From: Piscirickettsiaceae bacterium
Lineage (GTDB): Bacteria > Pseudomonadota > Gammaproteobacteria > Nitrosococcales > Methylophagaceae
Direction of reading: 5' to 3'
DNA: 64,000 nucleotides
Assembly (NCBI GenBank): GCA_013215775.1
Contig: JABSQO010000003.1
Span: forward strand, 1 to 64,000
Shown: one piece after another, positions 10,037-18,890 of the stretch
How the letters are laid out: each line of letters begins with the position of its first letter
Position numbering within the stretch: position 1 is the stretch's first letter
Position numbers and translations under genes: made by a program
The notes under the pieces: model-generated
The model's input: the letters and a program-made list of their open reading frames with translations, nothing else
Databases searched by the model: none
What the model was told of the DNA's origin: nothing

Positions 10037-10780
10037 ATGAAAAAATCACTCTACACAAGCGCCCTATTATTTTTCTTTATTTCCTCAATCTCATCAGCTC
10101 AAAGTTTTACCAGTGACAGTGAACGTGTCAATATAATTGAACTCTACACCTCCGAAGGATGCAGTAGCTGCCCTCCCGCTGACAAATGGCTCAGAAAATT
10201 AAAACGAGATCCACGTCTTTGGTCTGAATTTATCCCCATGGCTTTCCACGTTGATTATTGGGACTACATTGGCTGGAAAGATCCTTTTGCTAACCCACAA
10301 TTTAGTAATCGACAACGCCAATATTCGATTGAGCATAATCTTTCTAGTGTTTACACGCCTGGCATGTTGTTAAACGGTCGTGAATGGACTTCATGGCGTC
10401 GACAATCCAATTTGAAACTCTCACCGAATGTAATAACAGGCACGTTATCTGTGGACTTAAATGATGGTGTCATTAATGCGAATTATCAGCCAATTAATAA
10501 AAAACAATCTGATCTTATTCTTAATATTGCGGTGCTTGGATTTGACTTAAATGTCGATATTACAGCTGGTGAAAATAAGGGTAAGACATTGACTCATGAC
10601 TTTGTGGTTCTTGGCCTGCATCGGGTTGCTATGAAATTATCAACTGACGGTCAATATACCGTTTCTTCTGCAAAATTACCTAAACTGAACATTCACCCTT
10701 CTACAATAGCCTTATCTGCATGGGTCAATAATGATAGTGATTTGAGCCCGATACAAGCAACAGGTGGTTGGATAAACTAA
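10037..10780 (+). CDS. DUF1223 family thioredoxin-like secreted protein (copy 1)
   Basis: 247-residue protein with an N-terminal signal peptide (about residues 1-21, ending SSAQS). The DUF1223 signature follows: VIELYTSEGCSSCPPADKWL-type motif around residues 35-55, then FHVDYWDYIGWKDPFA and FSNRQRQY. The fold is thioredoxin-like and the CxxC pair (CSSC) could be redox active; the biochemical function of the family is not established. A second family member lies at 18891-19667, with the pair as CGLC. The stop overlaps the convergent ampD stop by 4 nt. It is probably an extracytoplasmic redox protein, which is inference. Confidence 0.88.
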   Translation: MKKSLYTSALLFFFISSISSAQSFTSDSERVNIIELYTSEGCSSCPPADKWLRKLKRDPRLWSEFIPMAFHVDYWDYIGWKDPFANPQFSNRQRQYSIEHNLSSVYTPGMLLNGREWTSWRRQSNLKLSPNVITGTLSVDLNDGVINANYQPINKKQSDLILNIAVLGFDLNVDITAGENKGKTLTHDFVVLGLHRVAMKLSTDGQYTVSSAKLPKLNIHPSTIALSAWVNNDSDLSPIQATGGWIN

Positions 10781-11328
10781 GATTCCAGAACAGATCGAAA
10801 ATAAGACCAATCAAAACAGGGGCCAGGATCTGTTTTTCGTTCTGGAGCAATATCGCTATGCCCCACTATTCTATCTAAAGATAGCTGTGGATAGGCTAAA
10901 ACTAAAGCACGAATTTTTTTTACCAAGATTTCATACTGAACGGTCTCAAAAGTCTGATCATCACAGCCTTCTAGTTCAATACCAATAGTGAAATCATTAC
11001 AACGTGCACGGTCATCCCACAAAGAAATACCGGCATGCCAAGCACGCTGATGAAAAGGCACATATTGAACAACCTCACCATTTCGTCTAATCAATAAATG
11101 TGCTGAAACCCGTACATCTGCAATATGTTTAAAATACGGATGTGCTGATGGATCTAATCTGTTTAAGAATAAATCATCAATCCATCCTCCCCCGAATTCA
11201 CCTGGAGGTAGGCTAATATTGTGGATCACAATACCGGTAATATCCTGACTATCCGGTCGCTCATCTTGATTAGGCGAACAATGGTAATCGATTTCGGTAA
11301 ATAGACCTGTTTTAATATCAACCTGCAA
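10777..11328 (-). CDS. ampD: 1,6-anhydro-N-acetylmuramyl-L-alanine amidase
   Basis: Cytoplasmic zinc amidase that removes the stem peptide from anhydro-muropeptides during peptidoglycan recycling. The 183-residue protein has no signal peptide and shows the amidase_2 motifs: IVIHNISLPPGEFGGGWID with the first zinc histidine, AWHAGIS, IGIELEG, and VGHSDIAPERKTDPGPCFDW with the other zinc ligands. The start is TTG at 11328 with AGGAAG about 7 nt upstream. It begins 2 bp after the stop of the broken CBS gene, so both were probably one transcription unit. nagZ and a likely LD-carboxypeptidase of the same pathway are at 36-37 kb. Confidence 0.95.
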   Translation of the reverse strand: MQVDIKTGLFTEIDYHCSPNQDERPDSQDITGIVIHNISLPPGEFGGGWIDDLFLNRLDPSAHPYFKHIADVRVSAHLLIRRNGEVVQYVPFHQRAWHAGISLWDDRARCNDFTIGIELEGCDDQTFETVQYEILVKKIRALVLAYPQLSLDRIVGHSDIAPERKTDPGPCFDWSYFRSVLES

Positions 11329-11330
11329 AG

Positions 11331-11880
11331 TTACTTCCTGGCACCATGTAAAACCTTTCTGCTTAGGCTAACCACACCTATCAATTTACACTCTTCGACT
11401 ACTGGAGCTCTAGAGAGTCTAAATCGTTCAAATAAACGAGCGCAATATCGTATATCCATAGAGTCATCCACCGTAATAATCGGCTTAATCATAATTTCAT
11501 ACACATTAACACGATCTGGTGATTTATCATGTACCAATACATGGATGAGCAATATCTGACATTCTCACCACGCCATATTCATCATCTTCATGACGTTTAT
11601 CAACAAAAAACATCTTATTCTTATGATGCTTCATTTGAGATAGTGCATCAGAAATGGTTGTCATACCATCACCAATTGTGAACAAGCCCATTTCTAAACC
11701 GCGAATAAAGAACGTCAATCCCAGCATGATTAACAAAACACCTATTAGAATTTGCCCAATATTGGGAATAGGTTGTTGTAAAACAACTAGCTGGAAAAAG
11801 GCAATAACTGCGATAATAGAGGCAAGATCACGAGCACGGCTAAAGAAATAGCGTAAAAATATAGAAAATTGTTCCTTCAC
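11331..11880 (-). pseudogene. Broken gene: DUF1538-like membrane segment joined to a CBS-pair domain, +1 frameshift
   Basis: Frame one (11527-11880, 117 codons) starts with two hydrophobic segments (about residues 17-36 and 42-65, containing IGVLLIMLGLTFFIRGLEMG as in DUF1538 transporters), then the first half of a CBS pair (MTTISDALSQM ... DDEYGVVRMSDIAH). It stops at 11527. The second half of the CBS pair (VLVHDKSPDRVNVYEIM ... LSRAPVVEECKLIGVVSL) continues in the +1 frame to 11331. Skipping one C near 11543-11544 joins the halves seamlessly. The DUF1538 part is far shorter than the family norm, so this looks like two events: a deletion fusing a DUF1538 gene to a CBS gene, then a frameshift. 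A sequencing error or programmed frameshift cannot be excluded. Confidence 0.75.
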
Positions 11881-11945
11881 TCGTTACCCTGTGGAATGAT
11901 TCCTTATTAATCATTCTACTGAAATTAACCATAACAACCAAAAAT

Positions 11946-12785
11946 ATGACTATAAAATTTGATTTTAATCAAAATATCATTAGCGATAATGTCACACAGG
12001 CACTTAAAGAAGATATTGGCGCTGGAGATTTAACGGCTAGTTTGATACCCGAAACATCGACAACAGCAACAATAATAAGCCGAGAAAAGGCAACTCTAAG
12101 TGGTGTTTTATGGGTCAATGAAGTGTTTGCACAACTTAGTTCAAACATAAAAATTATTTGGTTCTTTAATGATGGGGATCGTATATCGGAAAATGACATC
12201 CTGTGTGAACTAACAGGCCCAGCCCGACAATTATTATCTGGTGAGCGTGTAGCGCTTAATTTTCTCCAAACTTTATCGGGTACTGCATCACTCGTTCAAA
12301 ATTATGCTGATACTGTTGTCGATCTTGACGTTAAAATATTGGATACTCGTAAAACAATTCCAGGCCTACGAATTGCTCAAAAATATGCTGTCCGCTGTGG
12401 TGGTGGACATAATCACCGTGTTGGACTCTATGATGGCATTTTAATTAAGGAAAATCATATTCTTGCTACTGGTTCTATAATAGCCGCCATTGCTTCAGCA
12501 CAGAAAATAGCCAAGGGAATTGCCGTTGAAGTCGAAGTAGAAAACTTTGATGAACTTGAACAAGCTTTAATCGCCCAGGCTGATATTATCCTGCTTGATA
12601 ACTTTGACGTTCCAAATCTCATAAAAGCAGTTGAAATTAATCAAGGCCGCGCTAAATTAGAGGCCTCTGGCGGTATTACTCTCGACAATGTTAGAACCAT
12701 TGCTGAAACAGGAGTTGACCAAATTTCAATAGGTGCGTTAACCAAAGATATTCGTGCTATTGATCTGTCAATGCGGTTTATTTAG
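11946..12785 (+). CDS. nadC: Quinolinate phosphoribosyltransferase (decarboxylating)
   Basis: Makes nicotinate mononucleotide from quinolinate and PRPP in NAD synthesis. The 279-residue length is typical. Motifs seen: [14 protein letters not shown] at the N-terminus, [12 protein letters not shown], the substrate-binding [11 protein letters not shown] and [26 protein letters not shown] (in part), EVEVEN, ILLDNF and the C-terminal [12 protein letters not shown] ... [11 protein letters not shown]. It is divergent from the broken DUF1538/CBS gene and ampD; nadC-ampD proximity is common in gammaproteobacteria. No clear Shine-Dalgarno precedes the ATG. Confidence 0.96.
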   Translation: MTIKFDFNQNIISDNVTQALKEDIGAGDLTASLIPETSTTATIISREKATLSGVLWVNEVFAQLSSNIKIIWFFNDGDRISENDILCELTGPARQLLSGERVALNFLQTLSGTASLVQNYADTVVDLDVKILDTRKTIPGLRIAQKYAVRCGGGHNHRVGLYDGILIKENHILATGSIIAAIASAQKIAKGIAVEVEVENFDELEQALIAQADIILLDNFDVPNLIKAVEINQGRAKLEASGGITLDNVRTIAETGVDQISIGALTKDIRAIDLSMRFI

Positions 12786-12787
12786 AC

Positions 12788-12820
12788 AAAAAAAACCGTG
12801 ATGCTATTAACACCACGGTT
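12788..12820 (-). terminator. Intrinsic terminator for the TonB receptor gene
   Basis: On the minus strand AACCGTGGTG pairs with CATCACGGTT (10 bp, one G-T) around a 7-base loop, followed by eight T. It lies 110 bp past the receptor stop and 2 bp past the nadC stop. The plus-strand copy has the A-run first, so termination is mainly leftward, though the stem may also help end nadC transcripts. Confidence 0.8.
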
Positions 12821-12834
12821 GAGAACAAAACTAA

Positions 12835-12851
12835 AACCTCAGAGAGAGGTT
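12835..12851 (-). terminator. Small hairpin ahead of the main terminator
   Basis: AACCTC and GAGGTT with a 5-base loop, followed on the minus strand by TTAGTTTTG. It sits between the receptor stop and the stronger terminator at 12788-12820 and may act with it in tandem. Confidence 0.4.
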
Positions 12852-12929
12852 ATAGTTATTGACTACTCATCATCAAAAAAGTTACATCATTTTGAAAAAC
12901 AATTAGTACAGGTATAAATCATACACGAA

Positions 12930-15269
12930 TTACATCAATACCTTTATACCAACCCAACCAGCTCGAGGTGCACCGGCACCAACAAAACGTGGGTCAGATA
13001 ATCCACCTAGACCGGGTGCTTCACCCGGTTCACCATAAAGACCAAATGTTTCATATTCTGTATCAAAAACATTATCTACTTTGGCAAAGAATTCAACATG
13101 CTTATTAACCGCATATCGACCATGTAAATTCATGATTGCATAACCACCAATTCTCGCATTGTTATTAGCTTCATCACCACGATAGCGCTGACTTGAACGA
13201 TATGACGCGTCAAAACCTAAAGATAGTCCCTGTGTGAAGGCATAGTCCGCACCAACCTTTATATTATGCTTCGGAATACCAGGGATATTGTCACCACTTG
13301 TTACTGTAGTGTCCTCACCTGCTGGATTGTTCTCATTATGCACATCAAAACTTGACTCAAACGTCGCATCAACAAATGAATAATTAGCAAACCAATTCAT
13401 TTTGTCATCATGTGCTAAGCCATTTAAACCAAGTTCAACACCTTTACGTTTGGTTCTGCCCACATTATCGAAATAACCATTGTTCAAGTTACCTGCTGCG
13501 CCTTCTTCAACGGGCAAGAAGATAATGTCATCATGATTGGTGCTGTGGAATGCAGTCACTGTCCAATTTACATTGCTGACTTGGCCTCGGAAGCCCCCTT
13601 CCCACGATTTTGACACCACTTGGTCAAGCGGTGGATCACTCAAAAACGAGTTAGGTAATGCACAAGGAACCGACTTATTCGAACAGGCTAATTCTGACGG
13701 TGTCGGTGCACGTGATGATTCACTATAGTTACCAAACACACCAAATGTCTCGTTAACAGCATACGTTAAACCAGCAGAAGGATTAATACGTCTAAAGGTA
13801 TGGGTACTACCTGATTCATTTAGGTTAGTTGCACCATTTTGACTGGTTCCTGAAATATCAATATGGGTCAGGTTATAACGTGCCGATAAAGTTAATGATA
13901 ATTGGTCGGTGACGGCTAAAGTATCAGTGAAATAAATCCCAAGCGTATCACTATCAATATCGCCATCTACAACACTATCCGCAAGTGTGACACCGGTACC
14001 GATTGTGCCACGATCATCTTTGAATACCGCCACTTCACTTCGCGCGTTGTATTCCATATCCGCATCATCATAACTGGCACCAACAATAAGCTGGTTTTCA
14101 CGGTCAAATAAATCATCCAAGAAAGTGAATTGTAAGCTAAAACCAAGGCCATCTTGCTCAGTTTCGCTAGTATTATTTAATGCCAAATCGTTAGTAGGGC
14201 TACCTAGGGCAGCTTCAGTAATCTCATCACCATTAGTATCTTCAATACCATCACCTACACCACCATAGGTTTCATCTTCTTCAACTAAGAAACCACTATC
14301 AATCTCTAGTTCAGCACCATCACCATTAAAGGTTGAACGATCATTGTTTCGGTAATAGGTATTGGCTGAAACTAGCACTGAATCAGATAACCAATGTGAA
14401 CCATTTAATGAAAACATTCTCAATTCGTTCTGAGTATTATCTGGATAAGTAAATACCGCTTTATCATCTTGCTTAACTAACTCAATGGGCGAGGCACCGT
14501 TACCATTCAGATCACTGTCTACAGCAGTTACGGACAAATCTAATGTGCTGGACTCATTACGGTAGCTCAAATTACCGAAAAACTGATCAATATCAGAGGG
14601 AGATTCATCACGCCAACCATCTTCTTCAATATGCGCACCAGTAATGAAGTAACCAAATGTACCATCATTAGCACCACTTTCTATGGTCGCTGACTTACGG
14701 CCAAATGAACCGGTATAAGTTTCAAGGCTATGACCTTCATGGGTAAAACCATTTTTTGTTTGAATAGAAATCGCACCACCCAAGGTATTCAAACCAAATA
14801 CGGGGTTTGAACCCGGCATTAAATTCATGCTGGCAATGGCAGATTCTGGAATCAACTCAAAGTTAACCGTGTCACCAAATGGTTCATTAATACGTACGCC
14901 ATCTTGGAAAACTGATAATCCTTGTGCCACACCCACTAACGGTGATGCAGTAAAACCTCGAAACTGAAGATCTGGTTGAAATGGATTATTTTGAGCAGAG
15001 TTAATGCTGACGCTGCCAAAAGTCTTATTTAAGAAATCGGTAATATCTAAGCTTTGACTATTTTCAATTTCTTCAGCAGTTGCAGATTGTACATTGCTGG
15101 CAATTTGGTCGGCTGGTAGCCCAACACCATGTAAAGGTGTGGTACCAATTACTTCAATATCGGTTAATTCTAGATCACTGTCATCTTCAGCATAAACAGG
15201 TGCTGAAATCATTGCTGTTATCAGCATTGAATATAACGCTTTGCGTTGGTAAAGGTCCTGCATTTGCAT
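12930..15269 (-). CDS. TonB-dependent outer-membrane receptor
   Basis: 779-residue outer-membrane transporter that imports a ligand using TonB energy. A signal peptide (to about residue 27, ending PVYA) is followed by a short TonB-box region (LTDIEVIGT), the plug (about residues 55-170, with LQFRGF, DGVRINEPFGD, GLNTLGGAISIQTK), and a 22-strand barrel ending in AGWVGIKVLM. The last residue is Met rather than the usual Phe/Trp. The ATG at 15269 has GGAG 5 bp upstream. The substrate is unknown; acidic, asparagine-rich loops suggest a cationic ligand such as a metal complex, but this is weak. It is divergent from a MoxYX-like two-component pair, a plausible regulator. Confidence 0.92.
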   Translation of the reverse strand: MQMQDLYQRKALYSMLITAMISAPVYAEDDSDLELTDIEVIGTTPLHGVGLPADQIASNVQSATAEEIENSQSLDITDFLNKTFGSVSINSAQNNPFQPDLQFRGFTASPLVGVAQGLSVFQDGVRINEPFGDTVNFELIPESAIASMNLMPGSNPVFGLNTLGGAISIQTKNGFTHEGHSLETYTGSFGRKSATIESGANDGTFGYFITGAHIEEDGWRDESPSDIDQFFGNLSYRNESSTLDLSVTAVDSDLNGNGASPIELVKQDDKAVFTYPDNTQNELRMFSLNGSHWLSDSVLVSANTYYRNNDRSTFNGDGAELEIDSGFLVEEDETYGGVGDGIEDTNGDEITEAALGSPTNDLALNNTSETEQDGLGFSLQFTFLDDLFDRENQLIVGASYDDADMEYNARSEVAVFKDDRGTIGTGVTLADSVVDGDIDSDTLGIYFTDTLAVTDQLSLTLSARYNLTHIDISGTSQNGATNLNESGSTHTFRRINPSAGLTYAVNETFGVFGNYSESSRAPTPSELACSNKSVPCALPNSFLSDPPLDQVVSKSWEGGFRGQVSNVNWTVTAFHSTNHDDIIFLPVEEGAAGNLNNGYFDNVGRTKRKGVELGLNGLAHDDKMNWFANYSFVDATFESSFDVHNENNPAGEDTTVTSGDNIPGIPKHNIKVGADYAFTQGLSLGFDASYRSSQRYRGDEANNNARIGGYAIMNLHGRYAVNKHVEFFAKVDNVFDTEYETFGLYGEPGEAPGLGGLSDPRFVGAGAPRAGWVGIKVLM

Positions 15270-15442
15270 ATCTTCTCCACATTTTTATAGATGCATCAAT
15301 TATGCAAGTATTTACAAAAATTAATATAGGAAAAATTCCTGATTATTGATGAGGATAATTTAGATATAATCTCGATAGTGCATAATGATCCAGCACAATG
15401 ACTAATCGACTGATCTATATTGATAACTAATAGAATGTATCC

Positions 15443-16786
15443 ATGAACTTAAAGCTACGTTTGAACCTAATAATCACTGTTACATTACTGCTAGTTATCG
15501 TTATTGGTGCAGTACTTACCATTAAAAATGCTCGCAATAATATACAAGCTGAAATTGCTTCAACTGCCATTCTTGCTGTGCATATGTTTGATGCGGAAAT
15601 TTCAGCACTTAGAGGACAAGAATTGCCTATTCTCAAAAGTGGATCATTCTTTCACCTAAGAGATCTTAAAAATGTTCGTCATCTTAAAATAGATTTTTTT
15701 GATACTTCTGGCAATCTACAAGACAGTAATCGGGTCAAAACCAGTGTTCATACAAACGATCCTCCTGATTGGTTCATTAATACTATGGATACCGTAACAG
15801 GTACGTTACTCAGTACTAGCCAACCGGTATTTATCGCTAATCAGCATATTGGGAAATTGGTAATTACTCCCGATATTTCTTATGAAATCATCGAAGAATG
15901 GCAAGAGACCAAAGGTATATTAGTGCTACTAAGTATCTTTTTTCTCGTCGTTAACATTGTCGTTTATTTTGCTGTAAGCATTGCGTTACGCCCTATCGAT
16001 AATATTATTGCGGCGTTAACTGAACTAGAGCATGGAAATCTTGCGTCTAGATTACCCAGATTCACCTTACCAGAGTTATCTAGTATCAGTGATAAATTTA
16101 ATATTATGGCTGAGACGCTACAGTCTAGTATTGAAAACAACCATCATCTATCGCAACAACTGATACGTTTACAAGAAGATGAACGGAAAAATTTAGCCCA
16201 AGAACTTCATGATGAAATAGGTCAGCATCTTACTGCGATTCATATGGATGCTTCTGCTATTAAAGGTGCTAAAACAATCGATTCAGCTCAAGCAAGTGCA
16301 ACAGCTATTGATGCTGTTGTTAAACGAATGATGGAGATTGTTCATACAATGTTGCAACGACTTCGTCCTAGTGATCTTGATGAATTGGGCTTAGATGCAG
16401 CATTAAAAGAACTCGTTTCAACATGGCTCGAACGTAATCCAAATGTAGGCTTAGATCTCCATATTTCAGGAAATTTTATAAACCTTGATGATGCCCTGTT
16501 AATTTCTGTCTATCGATTAGTGCAAGAATGTTTAACTAATATTGCACGTTATGCTGATGCCACTAGAATCACCATCTCCGTCAAAGAAGAAAACCAGCAC
16601 ATTTATATGATAATTAATGATGATGGCAATGGCTTTGATCACACCATCCAAGCCAAAGGTTTTGGTTTAGTCGGGATGAAAGAACGCGTCGAAGGTTTAG
16701 CAGGAAAATTTGAGCTACAAACAGCTATTAATGAAGGTGTAACGATCATTATTGAATTGCCATGCGCTATTGAAGGAAAACAATGA
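15443..16786 (+). CDS. Sensor histidine kinase, NarX/MoxY-like (LapD_MoxY_N-type sensor)
   Basis: 447-residue inner-membrane kinase. Transmembrane helices at about 7-27 and 157-180 enclose a periplasmic domain of about 130 residues resembling the LapD/MoxY N-terminal sensor family (RNNIQAEIAST start). A HAMP-like segment (ALRPIDNIIAALTELEHGNL) follows, then the HisKA_3 box with phospho-acceptor H256 in QELHDEIGQHL, N-box YRLVQECLTNIARYA and a complete G1 box DDGNGF with GFGLVGMKERV. It overlaps the response-regulator gene by 4 nt. In methylotrophs MoxY-type kinases control methanol oxidation genes; here the neighbour is a TonB receptor, so metal or substrate sensing is possible. The signal is unknown. 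Confidence 0.9.
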   Translation: MNLKLRLNLIITVTLLLVIVIGAVLTIKNARNNIQAEIASTAILAVHMFDAEISALRGQELPILKSGSFFHLRDLKNVRHLKIDFFDTSGNLQDSNRVKTSVHTNDPPDWFINTMDTVTGTLLSTSQPVFIANQHIGKLVITPDISYEIIEEWQETKGILVLLSIFFLVVNIVVYFAVSIALRPIDNIIAALTELEHGNLASRLPRFTLPELSSISDKFNIMAETLQSSIENNHHLSQQLIRLQEDERKNLAQELHDEIGQHLTAIHMDASAIKGAKTIDSAQASATAIDAVVKRMMEIVHTMLQRLRPSDLDELGLDAALKELVSTWLERNPNVGLDLHISGNFINLDDALLISVYRLVQECLTNIARYADATRITISVKEENQHIYMIINDDGNGFDHTIQAKGFGLVGMKERVEGLAGKFELQTAINEGVTIIIELPCAIEGKQ

Positions 16787-17421
16787 AAACATCCATTTCT
16801 GTCATGCTGGCAGATGACCATAGTGTTGTCCGTTCAGGTTTACGTCGCTTATTAGAGCAACATGACAATATTAATGTTATTGCTGAAGCAGAAAGCGGTG
16901 AGCAAGCTTATCAGCAATTTGGAGAATGGCTGCCCGATGTGTTGATTATGGATATATCAATGCCTGGCATCGGTGGATTAGAGGCATTACGACGAATTCT
17001 ACTTCGATATCATGATGCCAAAATAATCATTTTCTCAATGCATGAGAATGTTATGTTTGCAGTACAAGCTTTAACTGCTGGTGCAATAAGTTATGTTGCG
17101 AAATCAAGTGATGCCCACGAGTTAGTTCGCGCTGTAACAAGTGCTGCCGAAGGGATAAGCTATTTAACCCCTGCACTGTCTGAAAAAATAAACGCACAAA
17201 CTATTACTAATGAAAATCCAATCCAGAAGCTCACGTCTAGGGAGTTTGAGATTTTTAGATTGCTAGCAGAAGGGAAAACTGTCGATGATATTGCCACATT
17301 ACTAAATATTGGACAGAAAACCGTTGCTAACTATCAAACTATATTAAAACAAAAACTAAAGATCACTCGCCCCGTTGAGTTGGTAAGGCTAGCCATTAAG
17401 CATGGCCTAATCGAAAGCTAA
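16783..17421 (+). CDS. LuxR/NarL-family response regulator, partner of the upstream kinase
   Basis: 212-residue regulator with a receiver domain (phospho-acceptor D57 in VLIMDISMPG, acidic pair D11/D12, conserved Lys in SYVAKSS) and a C-terminal LuxR-type helix-turn-helix (LTSREFEIFRLLAEGKTVDDIATLL ... KTVANYQTILKQKL, given in parts). ATGA overlap with the kinase gene shows a pair. The architecture equals that of MoxX and of the second regulator at 48564-49238. Likely targets include the divergent TonB receptor gene, which is inference from position. Confidence 0.93.
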   Translation: MKTSISVMLADDHSVVRSGLRRLLEQHDNINVIAEAESGEQAYQQFGEWLPDVLIMDISMPGIGGLEALRRILLRYHDAKIIIFSMHENVMFAVQALTAGAISYVAKSSDAHELVRAVTSAAEGISYLTPALSEKINAQTITNENPIQKLTSREFEIFRLLAEGKTVDDIATLLNIGQKTVANYQTILKQKLKITRPVELVRLAIKHGLIES

Positions 17422-17428
17422 CAGCGAG

Positions 17429-18817
17429 TTATGAACCCTGAAACCACGATAATGAATCATGTAACTTCACCACATCCCCAATAATCACTAACGTTGGTGC
17501 AATAGGTTGTTCTTTTATCACAACACTGGGGAGTTCGGCAATAGTACTAATCCACACTTTTTGATGTTCTGTTGTACCCTGCTGTATTAGTGCTGCTGGC
17601 GTGTCACTGGCAAGACCATGTTGCTGTAATTGTTGACTTAAAACGGGTATCCCTGCTAGCCCCATGTACACCACAACTGTTTGTCTCGGTTGAACTAATG
17701 CCTGCCAATTAAGATCCAATTCACCTTCTTTCAATTGACCCGTTACAAAGGTACAACTTTGGGAATAATCACGATGAGTGAGTGGAATGCCCGCATAACT
17801 CGCACAACCTGAAGCAGCGGTGATTCCTGGTACAACTTGGAAAGGAATATTTTCAGCAGCTAAGGTTTCGATCTCCTCACCACCACGACCAAAGATAAAA
17901 GGGTCTCCTCCTTTCAGCCTTAAGACACGTTTTCCTTGCTTGGCATATTTTAATAATAATTGATTGATTTCTTCTTGCCGAACCGTATGCCAAGCACGTT
18001 GCTTACCCACATACACTTTCTCTGCTTCTCTACGTACCAATGCCAAGACTTCTTTACTGACTAGCCGATCATAAAAAACTACATCAGCTTGTTGCATTAA
18101 CCTTAAGGCTTTAAAGGTTAGTAATTCAGGATCGCCCGGCCCCGCACCCACTAAATAAACTTCACCTTGCTGATCTTCGTCTGTTTTAGCATCATTTAAA
18201 ATCGATTTTAATAGCTGCTCGCCTTGAACATCTCTTCCCGCCAAAACATGATCGGCAACTTTTCCTTGCAGAATCGACTCCCAAAACCGACGGCGTAAAG
18301 ATAATGTAGGTAATTTATTTTTCACCACATCACGATATTGGCCCACTAAACGTGCCAAATTGCCATAACTGGCAGGAATTAATGTTTCTAACCGTGCTCG
18401 TAATTGTCTTGCTAGTATCGGTGATTTCCCGCCACTTGATACTGCAATGACAATGGGACTTCTGTCCAGAATTGATGGCAAGATGAAGTCACACAATTCA
18501 GGACAATCTGCTACATTCACTAGGATATTATTCTGTTTAGCATGGTGATAAACATCACGATTAATATTTTCATCATCCGTCGCCGCAATCACTAAAGTAT
18601 GACCAGCTAACATGTCTGCTGAAAATAATGTGCTAAGCCATTTCACTTTACCTGCATCAATCAAGGATTTTGTGCTCGGTGAAACATCTGGTGCGACAAT
18701 GGTGACAGCTGCTTGGGCTTTGCATAGTAATCCAGCCTTACGTGCAGCAATTTCACCACCACCAACAACTAGACACGATCGATCTTTAAGGTCGACAAAT
18801 ATAGGTAAATAATCCAT
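17429..18817 (-). CDS. cysG: Siroheme synthase (trifunctional)
   Basis: Converts uroporphyrinogen III to siroheme in three steps. The 462 residues match the trifunctional form (E. coli about 457). The N-terminal dehydrogenase/ferrochelatase domain has LVVGGGEIAARKAGLL and VSSGGKSP; the C-terminal SAM methyltransferase domain from about residue 215 has VYLVGAGPGDPELLTFKALR, VFYDRLVS, RLKGGDPFIFGRGGEE and VVPGITAASGCASYAGIPLTHR (in part). It ends convergently, 7 bp from the response regulator. Siroheme serves sulfite or nitrite reductase, neither seen here. Confidence 0.96.
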   Translation of the reverse strand: MDYLPIFVDLKDRSCLVVGGGEIAARKAGLLCKAQAAVTIVAPDVSPSTKSLIDAGKVKWLSTLFSADMLAGHTLVIAATDDENINRDVYHHAKQNNILVNVADCPELCDFILPSILDRSPIVIAVSSGGKSPILARQLRARLETLIPASYGNLARLVGQYRDVVKNKLPTLSLRRRFWESILQGKVADHVLAGRDVQGEQLLKSILNDAKTDEDQQGEVYLVGAGPGDPELLTFKALRLMQQADVVFYDRLVSKEVLALVRREAEKVYVGKQRAWHTVRQEEINQLLLKYAKQGKRVLRLKGGDPFIFGRGGEEIETLAAENIPFQVVPGITAASGCASYAGIPLTHRDYSQSCTFVTGQLKEGELDLNWQALVQPRQTVVVYMGLAGIPVLSQQLQQHGLASDTPAALIQQGTTEHQKVWISTIAELPSVVIKEQPIAPTLVIIGDVVKLHDSLSWFQGS

Positions 18818-18890
18818 CTGTATTCGCTGTTAAATTCTACAATAGCTTATTTTACCCTGTACAGTGACAGGACAAAATGAAAAAATAAAT

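Noticed and set aside
11527-11552. Programmed +1 frameshift in the DUF1538/CBS gene
   Set aside because: No known slippery sequence or internal Shine-Dalgarno typical of programmed +1 sites was seen; decay is simpler.
15355-15380. GATAAT-rich stretch upstream of the TonB receptor as a Fur box
   Set aside because: Only partial match and wrong length (18 instead of 19 bases) with a poor middle hexamer.
18849-18878. Imperfect inverted repeat around CCTGT/ACAGG between the second DUF1223 gene and cysG
   Set aside because: Short stem with mismatches and no T-run; position gives no clear role.
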